Source of the DNA: JAICTV01 sp035634055 | GTDB lineage: Bacteria > Planctomycetota > Phycisphaerae > Tepidisphaerales > Tepidisphaeraceae | Direction: 5' to 3' | Length of the DNA stretch: 31,728 nucleotides | Assembly (NCBI GenBank): GCA_035634055.1 | Contig: DASQDR010000079.1 | Span: forward strand, 1-31,728 | In this document: positions 9,141-18,734 of the stretch, piece by piece | Numbering within the stretch: the first letter of the stretch is position 1 | Layout: each line of letters begins with the position of its first letter | Translations under genes and position numbers: made by a program | Notes under the pieces: model-generated | What the model was told of the DNA's origin: nothing | Database searches by the model: none | Seen by the model: only the letters and a program-made list of their open reading frames with translations

Positions 9141-9171
9141 CTTATAGGCTCAACCAAATATGTGCTCTCAA
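9141..9171 (-). promoter_or_regulatory. Candidate promoter of the small RNA
   Basis: On the minus strand TTGAGA (9171-9166) and TATAAG (9146-9141) are separated by 19 bases. Both hexamers match sigma-70 consensus at four to five positions. The spacing is slightly long. The predicted start is near 9134. Confidence 0.45.
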
Positions 9172-9289
9172 GCTCGGTCACAGCAGATCATCCGTACCGC
9201 AAATCCTATCGGTCCGCCGCCGGTGCGGCAATCAATATTCGTACGCCCGCCGACGCGGGCGGTTCGGCCGCTAAGGTGAGCGACACCCC

Positions 9290-10096
9290 TTACTGCCCGG
9301 TCGCCGGCGCCGTGGTCGGCGCGGTCGTTGGCGCGGGCTTTTCCGGCAGCTTGTCCGGGCCGGCGTCGGTGATCGCCTTTGCCTCCGCCTCGGTCAGGGC
9401 GTGGTCGTAGACGCGCAACTCGTCGATCGAGCCGGTCAGCCCCGGGTCGCTGTCGAAGCCGGATCGCCCGAGCCACGCGTGCGTTTGGCGGACCTTGTCC
9501 AGCGTGTTGTCGCCCAGCGCTTCCGCGGGCTGCGCCGCCTTGCCGTCGACGTAGAGGCCCAGCGTCTTGGCGGCGCCGTCCACGATCACGGCGGCGACGT
9601 GCGGCTTGTTGTCGTCCAGCGGCTCGCCGGTGACGAAGGCGCGTTCGGCAACGGTCGAGGCGGTGATCGCCGCGCGCGACTTGTCGTCCTCCTCGTGCCG
9701 GGTCATCACGTAGAGGAACGCCCGCCCCTCGCCCCCCTCGACGTCGCCGATGTCAAGCACCCGCGCGAAGGCGGGGCTCTGCTTGGCCGTCACCCACGCC
9801 ACGATGCTGACGCTCCCCTGCTTCGGCGCAATGGGCGCGTCGAACTGCACGTACGACAGCTTCGCGTCGCCACTCATCTTGTCGGTGTTCTCCAGGACGA
9901 GCTTCCCGTCGGCGAGCTTGGCGTCGCCCTTGAGGGTGCCGTTCACCTTGCCGACCGAGTCCTTCACTTCCGCGCCGTCGAAGGAGTAGCGGTGGATCAG
10001 CTCCGCCCGCGCCGAAGCGCCCGACAGCAGCGCGGCCAATCCCGTCACGGCCAACCCGGCCACCGCCAACCGACGCCCGATTCGTGCACGAGCCAT
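9290..10096 (-). CDS. Exported LamG/concanavalin A-like lectin-fold protein
   Basis: The start is the ATG at 10096, because GGCGGAGGT sits three bases before it; the frame is open further upstream but without such a site. This gives 268 residues. An Arg-rich start and hydrophobic run (LAVAGLAVTGLAALLSGASA) form a Sec signal peptide ending near ARA. The mature protein begins ELIHRYSFDGAEVKDSVGK, the classic first strand of a LamG/jelly-roll domain. SVSIVAWVTAK, KTLGLYVDGKAA and the closing SIDELRVYDHALTEAEAKAI complete the LamG_3-type (PF13385) fold. A Pro/Thr/Ala-rich tail (APTTAPTTAPATGQ) follows. Such domains bind glycans or act as structural modules in planctomycete surface proteins; no catalytic domain is present. 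Its own target is unknown. Confidence 0.82.
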   Translation of the reverse strand: MARARIGRRLAVAGLAVTGLAALLSGASARAELIHRYSFDGAEVKDSVGKVNGTLKGDAKLADGKLVLENTDKMSGDAKLSYVQFDAPIAPKQGSVSIVAWVTAKQSPAFARVLDIGDVEGGEGRAFLYVMTRHEEDDKSRAAITASTVAERAFVTGEPLDDNKPHVAAVIVDGAAKTLGLYVDGKAAQPAEALGDNTLDKVRQTHAWLGRSGFDSDPGLTGSIDELRVYDHALTEAEAKAITDAGPDKLPEKPAPTTAPTTAPATGQ

Positions 10097-10207
10097 GTCA
10101 CCTCCGCCGAAATGCTCAACGTTCAATGCCGCTCGCGCCGAGCGGCCGCGGGGCGACAGCATAATGCACGAGCGAAACCGGTTGTACAGGCGCGCCCGCA
10201 GGAGTGA

Positions 10208-10249
10208 GCAAAAGAAAGAGCCACCGCGGCGCGACGCGCGGTGGCTCTT
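10208..10249 (-). terminator. Intrinsic terminator of the signalling gene cluster
   Basis: 10216-10228 pairs perfectly over 13 bases with 10237-10249, around an 8-base loop. On the minus strand the stem leads into TTTCTTTTGC. It lies 25 bases after the stop of the receiver-GAF gene, so it ends that transcript. Confidence 0.85.
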
Positions 10250-10273
10250 GCGGATGCCTGGATTACCGCCGAC

Positions 10274-11455
10274 CTAGAACGGCGGCTGCTCGCCGCGCTT
10301 CCACCAGTCGGCGTCGGTGGTCTTATCGCGCTTCTTCTTGTTGTTCTTCGGCGGCTGGTCGTCCTTCACGTCCTCGTCCAGCAGCGAGCCGCCCGCCTCG
10401 CCGAACTCGTCGGCGTCGGCGGAGTCGTCGTCCTTGACCATGCCGGCCAGCGCCGTGGCGAAGATCGGGCTGATCGCCCGCAGCGCCTGCGCGTCGTCGT
10501 CGGTGAAGGGGCTGCGCCCGTCGCGGAACATCACCACGGCCGCCAGCACCTCGCCCAGGTACGTGCTGGTCACGCCCATGATGGTCTGCCCCTCGAGGAA
10601 CTTCTTCTCCGCGGGGCCGATCTTCTCCCGCGCCTCGTCGGCCGAGAGGTGGAGAAAACCGTCGTTGTTGACCAGCTTGAGCACGCCCGCCTTCATCGCC
10701 TCGGTCAGGGCGGGGTCGCCGGCGGTGGTGTACTTCATGTACGCGCCGAGCTGATATTCCCCCTCGTCGCCGGCCAGCCAGATCGCGACGTTGGAGTAGC
10801 CGAGCTGGCGGAGGAGCCAATCCATGGCGTGGCAGAGCATCTGCTCGAGGTCCTTGGCCTCGCCGAGCAGCTTGCGGAACCCCTCCTGCGTGCGCACGGT
10901 GTCGAGCTGCTTCGACAGCTCGCCGTAGGCGGTGATCAGGTCGTTGCAGAGCAGGTCGACCTTCTTGCTGACCAGCCGGCGCGCCTCGTTAAGGCGCTTG
11001 ACGGCGTCGCGCAGGCGATCGAGGCGGCGGGCGGCCTTGGCGTGCAGCCGCTGCCGCTCCAGCGCCTTGTTCACCCGTGACAGCAACGATTCGGCGCTGA
11101 ACGGCTTGGGGAGGAAATCGACCGCCCCCTCGCGGATGGCGGTGATCGCGCCGTCCATGCTGGGCTGACCGGTGATGACGATCGCGGTCGCCTGCGGCTG
11201 GTGCTGCTTGAGCGCCGCCACCAGCGCGGTGCCGTCACCGTCGGGGAGGTTCACGTCCGCCACCAGCAGCTCGATCTCGGTCGTCGCCAGGATCTTGCTC
11301 GCCTCCGCCATCGTCTTGGCGGAGATCAGCTTGCAGTCGATCTTGGCGCCCACGACGTCGCCGACCAATTCGATCAGGTTCGGCTCGTCATCGACGACCA
11401 GGATGCGCGGCGACTGCTGCTTGGGCCTGGCCTTCTTGCTTACAACCGGTGCCAT
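10274..11455 (-). CDS. Response regulator: receiver domain, coiled coil and GAF-like domain
   Basis: I chose the ATG at 11455 (394 residues, MAPVVSKKARPK), preceded by GGGAGAGG; an upstream ATG would add 29 residues translated from repeat DNA. Residues 17-135 form a receiver domain: acidic pair D22/D23, phospho-acceptor D67 in VADVNLPDGDG, T95 in VITGQ and K117 in LPKPF. About 60 residues of heptad-like charged helix follow (LERQRLHAKAARRLDRLRD onward). A GAF-like domain with NVAIWLAGDEGEYQLGAYM and a region near ATALAGMV comes next, and a very acidic then basic tail ends WWKRGEQPPF. There is no DNA-binding output, so the protein probably passes the signal by protein contact or ligand sensing. 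It is the last gene of a minus-strand set with the HDOD kinase and the HTH-receiver gene. Confidence 0.85.
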   Translation of the reverse strand: MAPVVSKKARPKQQSPRILVVDDEPNLIELVGDVVGAKIDCKLISAKTMAEASKILATTEIELLVADVNLPDGDGTALVAALKQHQPQATAIVITGQPSMDGAITAIREGAVDFLPKPFSAESLLSRVNKALERQRLHAKAARRLDRLRDAVKRLNEARRLVSKKVDLLCNDLITAYGELSKQLDTVRTQEGFRKLLGEAKDLEQMLCHAMDWLLRQLGYSNVAIWLAGDEGEYQLGAYMKYTTAGDPALTEAMKAGVLKLVNNDGFLHLSADEAREKIGPAEKKFLEGQTIMGVTSTYLGEVLAAVVMFRDGRSPFTDDDAQALRAISPIFATALAGMVKDDDSADADEFGEAGGSLLDEDVKDDQPPKNNKKKRDKTTDADWWKRGEQPPF

Positions 11456-11474
11456 TTCCTCTCCCGTGTACGAC

Positions 11475-11570
11475 AAGGATGAGGGAGGAAGGATGAAGGA
11501 TGAAAACGAGAGGCGGGCACAAGACTTGCCGCTTCGATTCATCCTTCAGCCTTCATCCTGCATCCTTCGC
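11475..11570. repeat. Inverted repeat built from GGATGAA units (family B, copy 1)
   Basis: The left arm (about 11475-11506) contains AAGGATG and GGAAGGATGAAGGATGAA; the right arm (about 11538-11570) contains TTCATCCTTCAG and CCTTCATCCTGCATCCTT. The arms can pair across a roughly 30-base loop. The element fills most of the gap between the HDOD kinase stop and the downstream receiver gene. A second copy is at 30291-30378. Confidence 0.7.
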
Positions 11571-11584
11571 TTCTTCCCTTCCGC

Positions 11585-13897
<2,313 letters not shown>

Positions 13898-14009
13898 GAT
13901 TTGCTTGCATCGACGCGCGAACCGCTTCCCGCCGACGCGCGCCGCCCCGCACCCCGGCCGGCCCGCGCACGCACGCACGCCCGCTAACGCTACATCGGAA
14001 CGCCGCCGC

Positions 14010-14573
14010 TTACACCCCGAGAAGTTCGCCGATCCGCTCGATCAGCTTCTCGATGTTGAACGGCTTCTTGACGAACTCGTCGGCGCCCGCCTTGAGCAGC
14101 TCGTTGATCTCGTCCTGGTTCACCACGCCCGAGACGATGATGATCTTGGTGTGCTCGAACGCCGGGTTCTTGCGGATCGTCTGGCAGACCACGTTGCCGT
14201 TGATGTCAGGCAGCATGTAGTCCAGGATGATCAGGTCGGGCTGGAACTCCTGCGTGACCATGCCGGCGTCGTAGCCGGTGCCGGCGGTCTTGACCTCGAA
14301 CCGCCCGTCGCGCTCCAGCACGTCGACGAACAGCTCCACGATCTCCGGGTCGTCGTCCACCACCAGGACCTTGGTCTTGCCGCTGTCCAGCGCGTCCGGC
14401 GGGATGTTGTTGTCCTTCATGAACTGCAACAACGCCTCGCGCGGGATGCGCCGGAACCGGCTGCCCGGGACGCGGAAGCCCTTGAGCCGACCGCTGTCGA
14501 AGCAGCGGATAATCGTCTGCTGCGAGACCTTGCAGATCTCGGCCGCCTCGCCGGTGGTAAACACAGTCTTCAT
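14010..14573 (-). CDS. Excisionase-type HTH fused to a receiver domain
   Basis: This protein has 187 residues. The N-terminus FTTGEAAEICKVSQQTIIRC followed by FDSGRLKGFRVPGSRFRRIP is a MerR/excisionase-like winged helix (helix_turn_helix_17, PF12728), about residues 5-52. After a short linker, residues 67-185 form a receiver with VLVVDDDPE, phospho-acceptor D118 in LIILDYMLPDING, VSG and a conserved Lys in FVKKPF. The order is unusual, since most response regulators carry the receiver first. The DNA-binding half probably controls the cluster or other promoters. GAGGGA lies about 9 bases before the ATG. It is the first gene of the minus-strand set and lies 112 bases before the HDOD kinase, its likely cognate partner. 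Confidence 0.88.
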   Translation of the reverse strand: MKTVFTTGEAAEICKVSQQTIIRCFDSGRLKGFRVPGSRFRRIPREALLQFMKDNNIPPDALDSGKTKVLVVDDDPEIVELFVDVLERDGRFEVKTAGTGYDAGMVTQEFQPDLIILDYMLPDINGNVVCQTIRKNPAFEHTKIIIVSGVVNQDEINELLKAGADEFVKKPFNIEKLIERIGELLGV

Positions 14574-14919
14574 GGCTAATGGTCCCTCGATCCCAAAATC
14601 CCGCGGCGCCGGTCGCCCTCACTGCTGGCGCGCGACCGGTTGCCCAAGTTCACGGCCCGTTCTCACGAACGGACGTGTTCGTTAAAGCCGGATAGCGATG
14701 CACAACGCAAACGCGTTCGCGGCCTTATCCATCTTTCCCATTTAACCATCGTCAGGGGAATTTGGCAACTTGAGAGGGATTGGCGGCAGCAAAAAGAAAC
14801 GCCGGGGGTGGGAACGCGCGGAGGATGACGAATCTTCAGTTCGTCCCGTTATCGGACGCGGTGCGCCGCGGAACGTGGCGTCGACGGTTCCGACCCATAC
14901 TCGCGCGCGTGCCGTTCCA
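14574..14919. other. Intergenic leader and promoter region upstream of the signalling cluster
   Basis: This region of about 350 bp lies between the rpsD terminator and the first cluster gene. It holds one candidate minus-strand promoter (14740-14768). A roughly 160-base leader with a GTTCGTGAGAAC-like palindromic stretch near 14660-14685 follows it. I see no coding sequence. Confidence 0.45.
14740..14768 (-). promoter_or_regulatory. Candidate promoter of the signalling cluster
   Basis: On the minus strand TTGCCA (14768-14763, five of six) and TTAAAT (14745-14740, four of six) are separated by 17 bases. The first gene starts about 165 bases downstream. Confidence 0.4.
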
Positions 14920-14968
14920 GCCAAACGAAATCCCCGGGACTCCGCTGGCAGCAGCGAAGTCCCGGGGA
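14920..14968 (-). terminator. Intrinsic terminator of rpsD
   Basis: 14931-14941 pairs perfectly with 14958-14968, and inside it 14943-14947 (CGCTG) pairs with 14952-14956 (CAGCG). On the minus strand the stem runs into ATTTCGTTTGG. It lies about 70 bases after the rpsD stop. Confidence 0.75.
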
Positions 14969-15037
14969 GCTGTGTCGTCGTTCTTCCGGCGGCTTCCGGC
15001 CTCCGCGGCAAGCGCGCAGGAACCGCGCCGCGGTCGC

Positions 15038-15634
15038 TTACCGGTAGAACTCGATGATCAGGTTCATGTTCACTTCGAACGGCACGTCTTCCGGCGTCGG
15101 CAGCGCGTTTACCTTGGCGGTGAGCTGCGCGGGGTTCCACTCCAGCCAGTTCGGCACGTTGTGGCCCGCGCCCATCTCCATGTTGTCGCGCAGGACCTTG
15201 TGGATCCCTTCCTTGAAGGTGATCTGGTCGCCCGGCTTGACCTGGTAGCTGGCAATGTCGGTCTTGCGGCCGTTCACGATCACGTGCCCGTGGGCGACGA
15301 TCTGCCGCGTCGCCCAGATGGTCCGCCCCACCCCCAGGCGGCGCAGGACGTTGTCCAGGCGCAGCTCCAGGATCTGGATCATCGAGCTGGCGGTGTTGCC
15401 CTTGGAGCGCTTGGCCTGGTCCATCACCTTGCGGAACGGCTTCTCGAGCATGCCGTAGTGGTAGCGCAGCTTCTGCTTCTCGATCAGGCGGACGCCGTAC
15501 TCGGTGTTGCGGCGGCCGCGGTACCCGTGCATGCCGGGGATCTGCAGTTCCTTGCCGGTGTGCTTGTTGGTGTCGGCGATGGGGACGCCCACGCGACGGG
15601 AGAGCTTGACCTTCGGGCCGGTGTAACGAGCCAT
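15038..15634 (-). CDS. rpsD: 30S ribosomal protein S4
   Basis: This is a 198-residue protein. MARYTGPKVKLSRRVGVPI, then RRNTEYGVRLIEKQKLRYHY and GMLEKPFRKVMDQAKRSKGN, are hallmark N-terminal S4 sequences. The S4 RNA-binding domain follows as LRLDNVLRRLGVGRTIWATR and RQIVAHGHVIVNGRKTDIAS, with YQVKPGD. It ends in the conserved NLIIEFYR-type tail. It binds 16S rRNA early in 30S assembly. No zinc-binding Cys cluster is present, so this is the zinc-free variant. It stands outside the usual S13-S11-S4-rpoA operon and has its own promoter, leader and terminator. In other bacteria S4 represses translation of its own mRNA, and the leader hairpin here is a candidate site. Confidence 0.97.
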   Translation of the reverse strand: MARYTGPKVKLSRRVGVPIADTNKHTGKELQIPGMHGYRGRRNTEYGVRLIEKQKLRYHYGMLEKPFRKVMDQAKRSKGNTASSMIQILELRLDNVLRRLGVGRTIWATRQIVAHGHVIVNGRKTDIASYQVKPGDQITFKEGIHKVLRDNMEMGAGHNVPNWLEWNPAQLTAKVNALPTPEDVPFEVNMNLIIEFYR

Positions 15635-15725
15635 GGAGGGGAACGCTTTCTACGGGTGGACGAAGACCCGCCTCAGGACATGCGTCGCGGCCGCAGGGGG
15701 CGGTCGGCTTACACGCGTTTGACCC

Positions 15726-15751
15726 GCCGGCATGGTTCTGAGCATGCCGGC
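15726..15751 (-). promoter_or_regulatory. Hairpin in the rpsD leader
   Basis: 15726-15734 (GCCGGCATG) pairs perfectly with 15743-15751 (CATGCCGGC) around an 8-base loop, about 90 bases before the rpsD start and within the predicted transcript. It could be part of an S4 autoregulatory site; this is inference. Confidence 0.45.
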
Positions 15752-15807
15752 CGGTCCCGCCGGCCCGGTCGCGCTACAAGCGCGACGCCGTTGGCGGCGG
15801 GGGCGCG

Positions 15808-15836
15808 GAGTATAGCGGCCAGTCTGTCACTTGCCA
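15808..15836 (-). promoter_or_regulatory. Promoter of rpsD
   Basis: On the minus strand TTGGCA (15836-15831) and TATACT (15813-15808) are separated by exactly 17 bases, a near-consensus sigma-70 promoter. The transcript would start near 15801, leaving a leader of about 165 bases. Confidence 0.75.
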
Positions 15837-15926
15837 ATTCGCCCCTGCCACAACCTAACGCCCAGTCGGTAAAACGGGTCACATAGAGGGCGGATGTTCC
15901 CCCCACGCACGCACAAGGAGCCTCAC

Positions 15927-16574
15927 GTGACGCAAAACCTGTTGACCGCCTTCCTGCTGCTCGCCTGCTGCGCCGCCGGCGGGTGCAGCAGCGCCTACTA
16001 CAAGGCGTGGGAGAAGTTCGGCTACGAGAAGCGCGACCTGCTCGTCAGCGAGGTCGAGGACGCCAAGTCCAGCCAGGAAAAGGCCAAGGAGCAGTTCAAG
16101 ACCACCATGCAGCGCTTCCAGGAGCTGACCGGGTTCCAGGGCGGGCAGCTCGAGGCGAAGTACAAGAAGCTCAACGGCGAGTTCGAAGCCTGCCGCGGCC
16201 GTGCCGAGGCCGTCACCAAGCAGATCTCCGACGTCGACGAAACCGCCCAGGCGATGTTCAAGGAATGGGGCCAGGAGCTCGAGCAGTACCAGAACGAAGA
16301 ACTCAAGGGCAAGAGCCGCCAGCAGCTCAACCAGTCGAAGGAGCGTTACGCGGAACTGATCGCTGCCATGCGCCGCGCCGAGTCGAAGATGCAGCCGGTG
16401 CTGAAGGCGTTCGGCGACCAGGTCCTGTTCCTCAAGCACAACCTCAATGCCCAGGCCATCGCGTCGCTACAGACCACGACGTCGCAGATCGACAGCGACG
16501 TGCAGGCCCTCATCAAGGACATGGAAGCGTCGATCAACGAGGCGAACGAGTTCATCTCGCAGATGAAGACGTAG
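15927..16574 (+). CDS. DUF2959-type lipoprotein
   Basis: I chose the GTG at 15927 because AAGGAG (15915-15920) precedes it with ideal spacing; the upstream ATG at 15894 has no such site. The product is 215 residues. A lipoprotein signal, LLTAFLLLACCAAGGC, ends in a lipobox with Cys near residue 20. SSAYYKAWEKFGYEKRDLLV is characteristic of the DUF2959 family (PF11172). The rest is almost wholly alpha-helical and charged, with long coiled-coil stretches (VEDAKSSQEKAKEQF; RAEAVTKQISDVDETAQ; SQIDSDVQALIKDMEASINE). It is probably anchored by lipid in the outer or cytoplasmic membrane facing the periplasm. The family has no established function. It is divergent from rpsD. Confidence 0.85.
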   Translation: MTQNLLTAFLLLACCAAGGCSSAYYKAWEKFGYEKRDLLVSEVEDAKSSQEKAKEQFKTTMQRFQELTGFQGGQLEAKYKKLNGEFEACRGRAEAVTKQISDVDETAQAMFKEWGQELEQYQNEELKGKSRQQLNQSKERYAELIAAMRRAESKMQPVLKAFGDQVLFLKHNLNAQAIASLQTTTSQIDSDVQALIKDMEASINEANEFISQMKT

Positions 16575-16699
16575 GCGCCGCGCCGGCGGAGCGCTGCGTA
16601 CGAGGCAGATGGCGTTGCGGCGGTCCCGCCGATACGACGCGCCGTCACGGAGGGGAGCGCGCCGATGGCCGCCTCCGTCGGGCGACGCCGGTGACGTCG

Positions 16700-17491
16700 T
16701 CACCCCAGCGGAATCGTGATCGAGAAGTCGCTCCCCTTGCCCACCTCGCTGCGGACGGCGATGCGCCCGCCGTGCTCCTCGGCGATGCGCTTGGCCATGG
16801 CCAGGCCGATGCCGGTGCCGCCGCGCTTGGTGGTGTAGTACGCCTGGAAGATGCGGGCGACCTTGTCCGGCTCGATGCCTGCGCCGGTGTCGATGACGTC
16901 GATGACCGCGCTGCGCCCCTCGGCGCGCAGGGCGAGGATCAGCTCACCGCCGCCGTCGGGGATGGCCTGTAGCCCGTTGATCAGCAGGTTGAGCACCGCC
17001 TGCTTGAGCAGCCGCTGGTCCACGCGGGCGACGAGCGGCCCCGGGTGCTTCTTCAGCCGCAGTTGCACGCGCTGGAGCTGCGCCTGCGGGGTGAAGAAGT
17101 CGACGAGCTCCTCGAGCACGGCGTTGAGTTCCGTCGGCCTGGGGTCCAGCTCGATGCGGCCGGCGTAGCGGAGGAAGTCGTCGAGGATCTCGCGCAGCCG
17201 CGAGGTCTCGCGGTGGACGGTGTCGAGCCGACTGACCAGCCGGCTGTACGCGGAGTTGCCCGGCTCGAGGTCCTCCTTGAGGAGCTGGAGGTTGAGCTGG
17301 ACGGTCGACAGCGGGTTCTTGATCTCGTGCGCCAGCCCGCCGGTGAGCGACCCGATCTCCGCCAGCCGCTCCGCCTGGATCGCGCGGCGCTCCATCACCG
17401 CCAGGCGCCGCCACTCGTGGTATCCCACCACGGCGGCGACGACGAGGGTGCACCCGCACCCGATCAACAACCCCCACGCGAACGGCGGCAT
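16700..17491 (-). CDS. Short membrane-anchored sensor histidine kinase without a sensor domain
   Basis: This protein has 263 residues. One hydrophobic helix (about 6-23, WGLLIGCGCTLVVAAVVGY) is followed directly by a HisKA domain with H55 in LTGGLAHEIKNPLS. The HATPase domain has N-box LLINGLQAIPDGGG, G1 IDTGAGIEPD, F-box IFQAYYTTK and G2 GGTGIGLAMAKRIAEEHGG, ending in FSITIPLG. The domain organisation is that of NtrB/AtoS-class kinases but with no PAS, HAMP or periplasmic domain, so any signal must come through the membrane helix or a partner. It lies 84 bases behind the cold-shock gene on the same strand and converges on the lipoprotein gene. The receiver-only protein at 18228 is a possible partner. 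The start ATG has a weak ribosome-binding site. Confidence 0.88.
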   Translation of the reverse strand: MPPFAWGLLIGCGCTLVVAAVVGYHEWRRLAVMERRAIQAERLAEIGSLTGGLAHEIKNPLSTVQLNLQLLKEDLEPGNSAYSRLVSRLDTVHRETSRLREILDDFLRYAGRIELDPRPTELNAVLEELVDFFTPQAQLQRVQLRLKKHPGPLVARVDQRLLKQAVLNLLINGLQAIPDGGGELILALRAEGRSAVIDVIDTGAGIEPDKVARIFQAYYTTKRGGTGIGLAMAKRIAEEHGGRIAVRSEVGKGSDFSITIPLG

Positions 17492-17575
17492 GGGGCGGGA
17501 GCCTACGGGAACGGGCGGGAAAGCCCAAGCACGGTGCGCCCGCCGGCGATCGCCCGCGAGCGCGGCGCTTGCCGG

Positions 17576-17824
17576 TCAGGCGGGGCGCTGCGCCGGCGCC
17601 TGGCTGAGCGCCGCCTTCTGCTGCGCCAGCCGCTTGACGTGCTGGGCGAGCAGTCCCTTTTCCCCTTGGATCTGCTCGTAGTCGACCGGCTCGCCGTCCT
17701 TGAGGGAGCGGAAGCCGTCGCCCTCGATGCTGGTGAAGTGGACGAAGACGTCCTTTCCCTCGGGGTTGATGATGAAGCCAAACCCCTTCTTCGAATCAAA
17801 CCACTTGACGTTGCCAGTCGGCAT
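17576..17824 (-). CDS. Cold-shock domain protein (CspA family)
   Basis: This is an 82-residue protein from the ATG at 17824, preceded by GGGAGGT five bases upstream. It starts MPTGNVKWFDSKKGFGFI and has the RNP1-like KGFGFI and RNP2-like DVFVHF motifs that bind single-stranded RNA and DNA. The oligonucleotide-binding barrel is complete by about residue 65 (SLKDGEPVDYE). An extra Gln/Ala-rich C-terminal tail (QQKAALSQAPAQRPA) follows, longer than in the roughly 70-residue E. coli CspA. Such proteins act as RNA chaperones. A clear promoter lies about 115 bases upstream, so the mRNA has a long leader, as is common for cold-shock genes. Confidence 0.93.
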   Translation of the reverse strand: MPTGNVKWFDSKKGFGFIINPEGKDVFVHFTSIEGDGFRSLKDGEPVDYEQIQGEKGLLAQHVKRLAQQKAALSQAPAQRPA

Positions 17825-17939
17825 GACCGACCTCCCACAAATTTGCGTGACCGGTCTCCCCGCCAAGGTCCGGCCATCTGATGTGCGGTCGCGGCGGACC
17901 GACCACGCTGCCCTTTGGTCCCGCCGCTTCCGAGCGATA

Positions 17940-17968
17940 TCTATAGCAGATCCTGCCCAGCCTTCCAA
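17940..17968 (-). promoter_or_regulatory. Promoter of the cold-shock gene
   Basis: On the minus strand TTGGAA (17968-17963) and TATAGA (17945-17940) are separated by 17 bases. The predicted leader is about 108 bases. The rest of the 17825-18227 gap holds the promoter of the plus-strand receiver gene and no visible reading frame of its own. Confidence 0.65.
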
Positions 17969-18163
17969 CGAATTTTCGTTTTTTTGCGTATGCGCCAATC
18001 GCGTGAGGCACGACACGCGACGATGAACCCGCGGGCGGTCCTCGGCCGTAAGAGGGGTGTCCCGCCGCCGTCCTTGCCGGGCAGCCGGCGCGGCGGGCGC
18101 GGCGCCCGTTCCCGTCGCGCCGCGCGATCAGGAAGCCGTCGGCGACGGCGCGGGAATGGCGCG

Positions 18164-18193
18164 TTGTCCGGCTGACAGAGCGGCCGCTATACT
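18164..18193 (+). promoter_or_regulatory. Promoter of the receiver-only gene
   Basis: TTGTCC (18164-18169) and TATACT (18188-18193) are separated by 18 bases. The transcript would start near 18200, about 28 bases before the GTG. Confidence 0.6.
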
Positions 18194-18227
18194 GCCGCGG
18201 CTCTCCCCGCGTTATTCCGGAGGTTTC

Positions 18228-18659
18228 GTGTCCGAATCCGTCGACGGCCAGCCTGTCTCCTCGGCTCGTGGGTTCGACGCGCCGCGCGTGCTCATCGTGG
18301 ACGACAACCGCAGCGTGACGCGGGCGCTCAGCGTGCTGATGAACCGCGCCGGCTTCGACACGGTCCCCTGCCTGTGCGGCTCCGACGCCATCGCGTACGC
18401 CGACCGAGAGGCCGCCCCCGCCGCCGCCGTCGTCGATATCCACCTCCCGGACATCAACGGCTTGATCCTCGCGCAAAAGCTTCGTGACACCTTCGGCCCC
18501 GAAACGCCCATCATCATCGTCAGCGGCGACACGTCGATGGAGACCATCAAGTCCCTCCCGCACGTCGGCGCTACGTATTTCTTCCCCAAGCCGGTGAATT
18601 CATCAGCGTTGGTCGAGCGCCTGCGCGAGCTGGTGACGACGCAGCGCATGACCGGCTGA
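18228..18659 (+). CDS. Receiver-only response regulator
   Basis: I chose the GTG at 18228 since GGAGG lies four bases before it and a promoter lies just upstream; an in-frame upstream extension is Arg/Ala-rich and overlaps that promoter. The product is 143 residues: a short disordered start, then a complete receiver with acidic pair in VLIVDDNRSV, phospho-acceptor D70 in AVVDIHLPDING, Ser in IIIVSGD and conserved Lys in FFPKPVNS. No output domain follows. It resembles CheY-, Spo0F- or FixJ-receiver-type proteins that relay phosphate or bind a target. The membrane kinase at 16700-17491 is a plausible but unproven partner. It converges on the gamma-carbonic anhydrase gene 75 bases away. Confidence 0.88.
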   Translation: MSESVDGQPVSSARGFDAPRVLIVDDNRSVTRALSVLMNRAGFDTVPCLCGSDAIAYADREAAPAAAVVDIHLPDINGLILAQKLRDTFGPETPIIIVSGDTSMETIKSLPHVGATYFFPKPVNSSALVERLRELVTTQRMTG

Positions 18660-18734
18660 GGACGCGAAGCGCGGAGACGGCGCGGCCCGCGCTCGCCCCC
18701 TGCCCGCAGGTGTTCGGTCGCGCTTGTCACCGCG

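Noticed and set aside
15894..15926. ATG at 15894 as start of the DUF2959 lipoprotein
   Set aside because: It would put 11 charged residues before the signal peptide and has no ribosome-binding site, whereas the GTG at 15927 has AAGGAG at proper distance.
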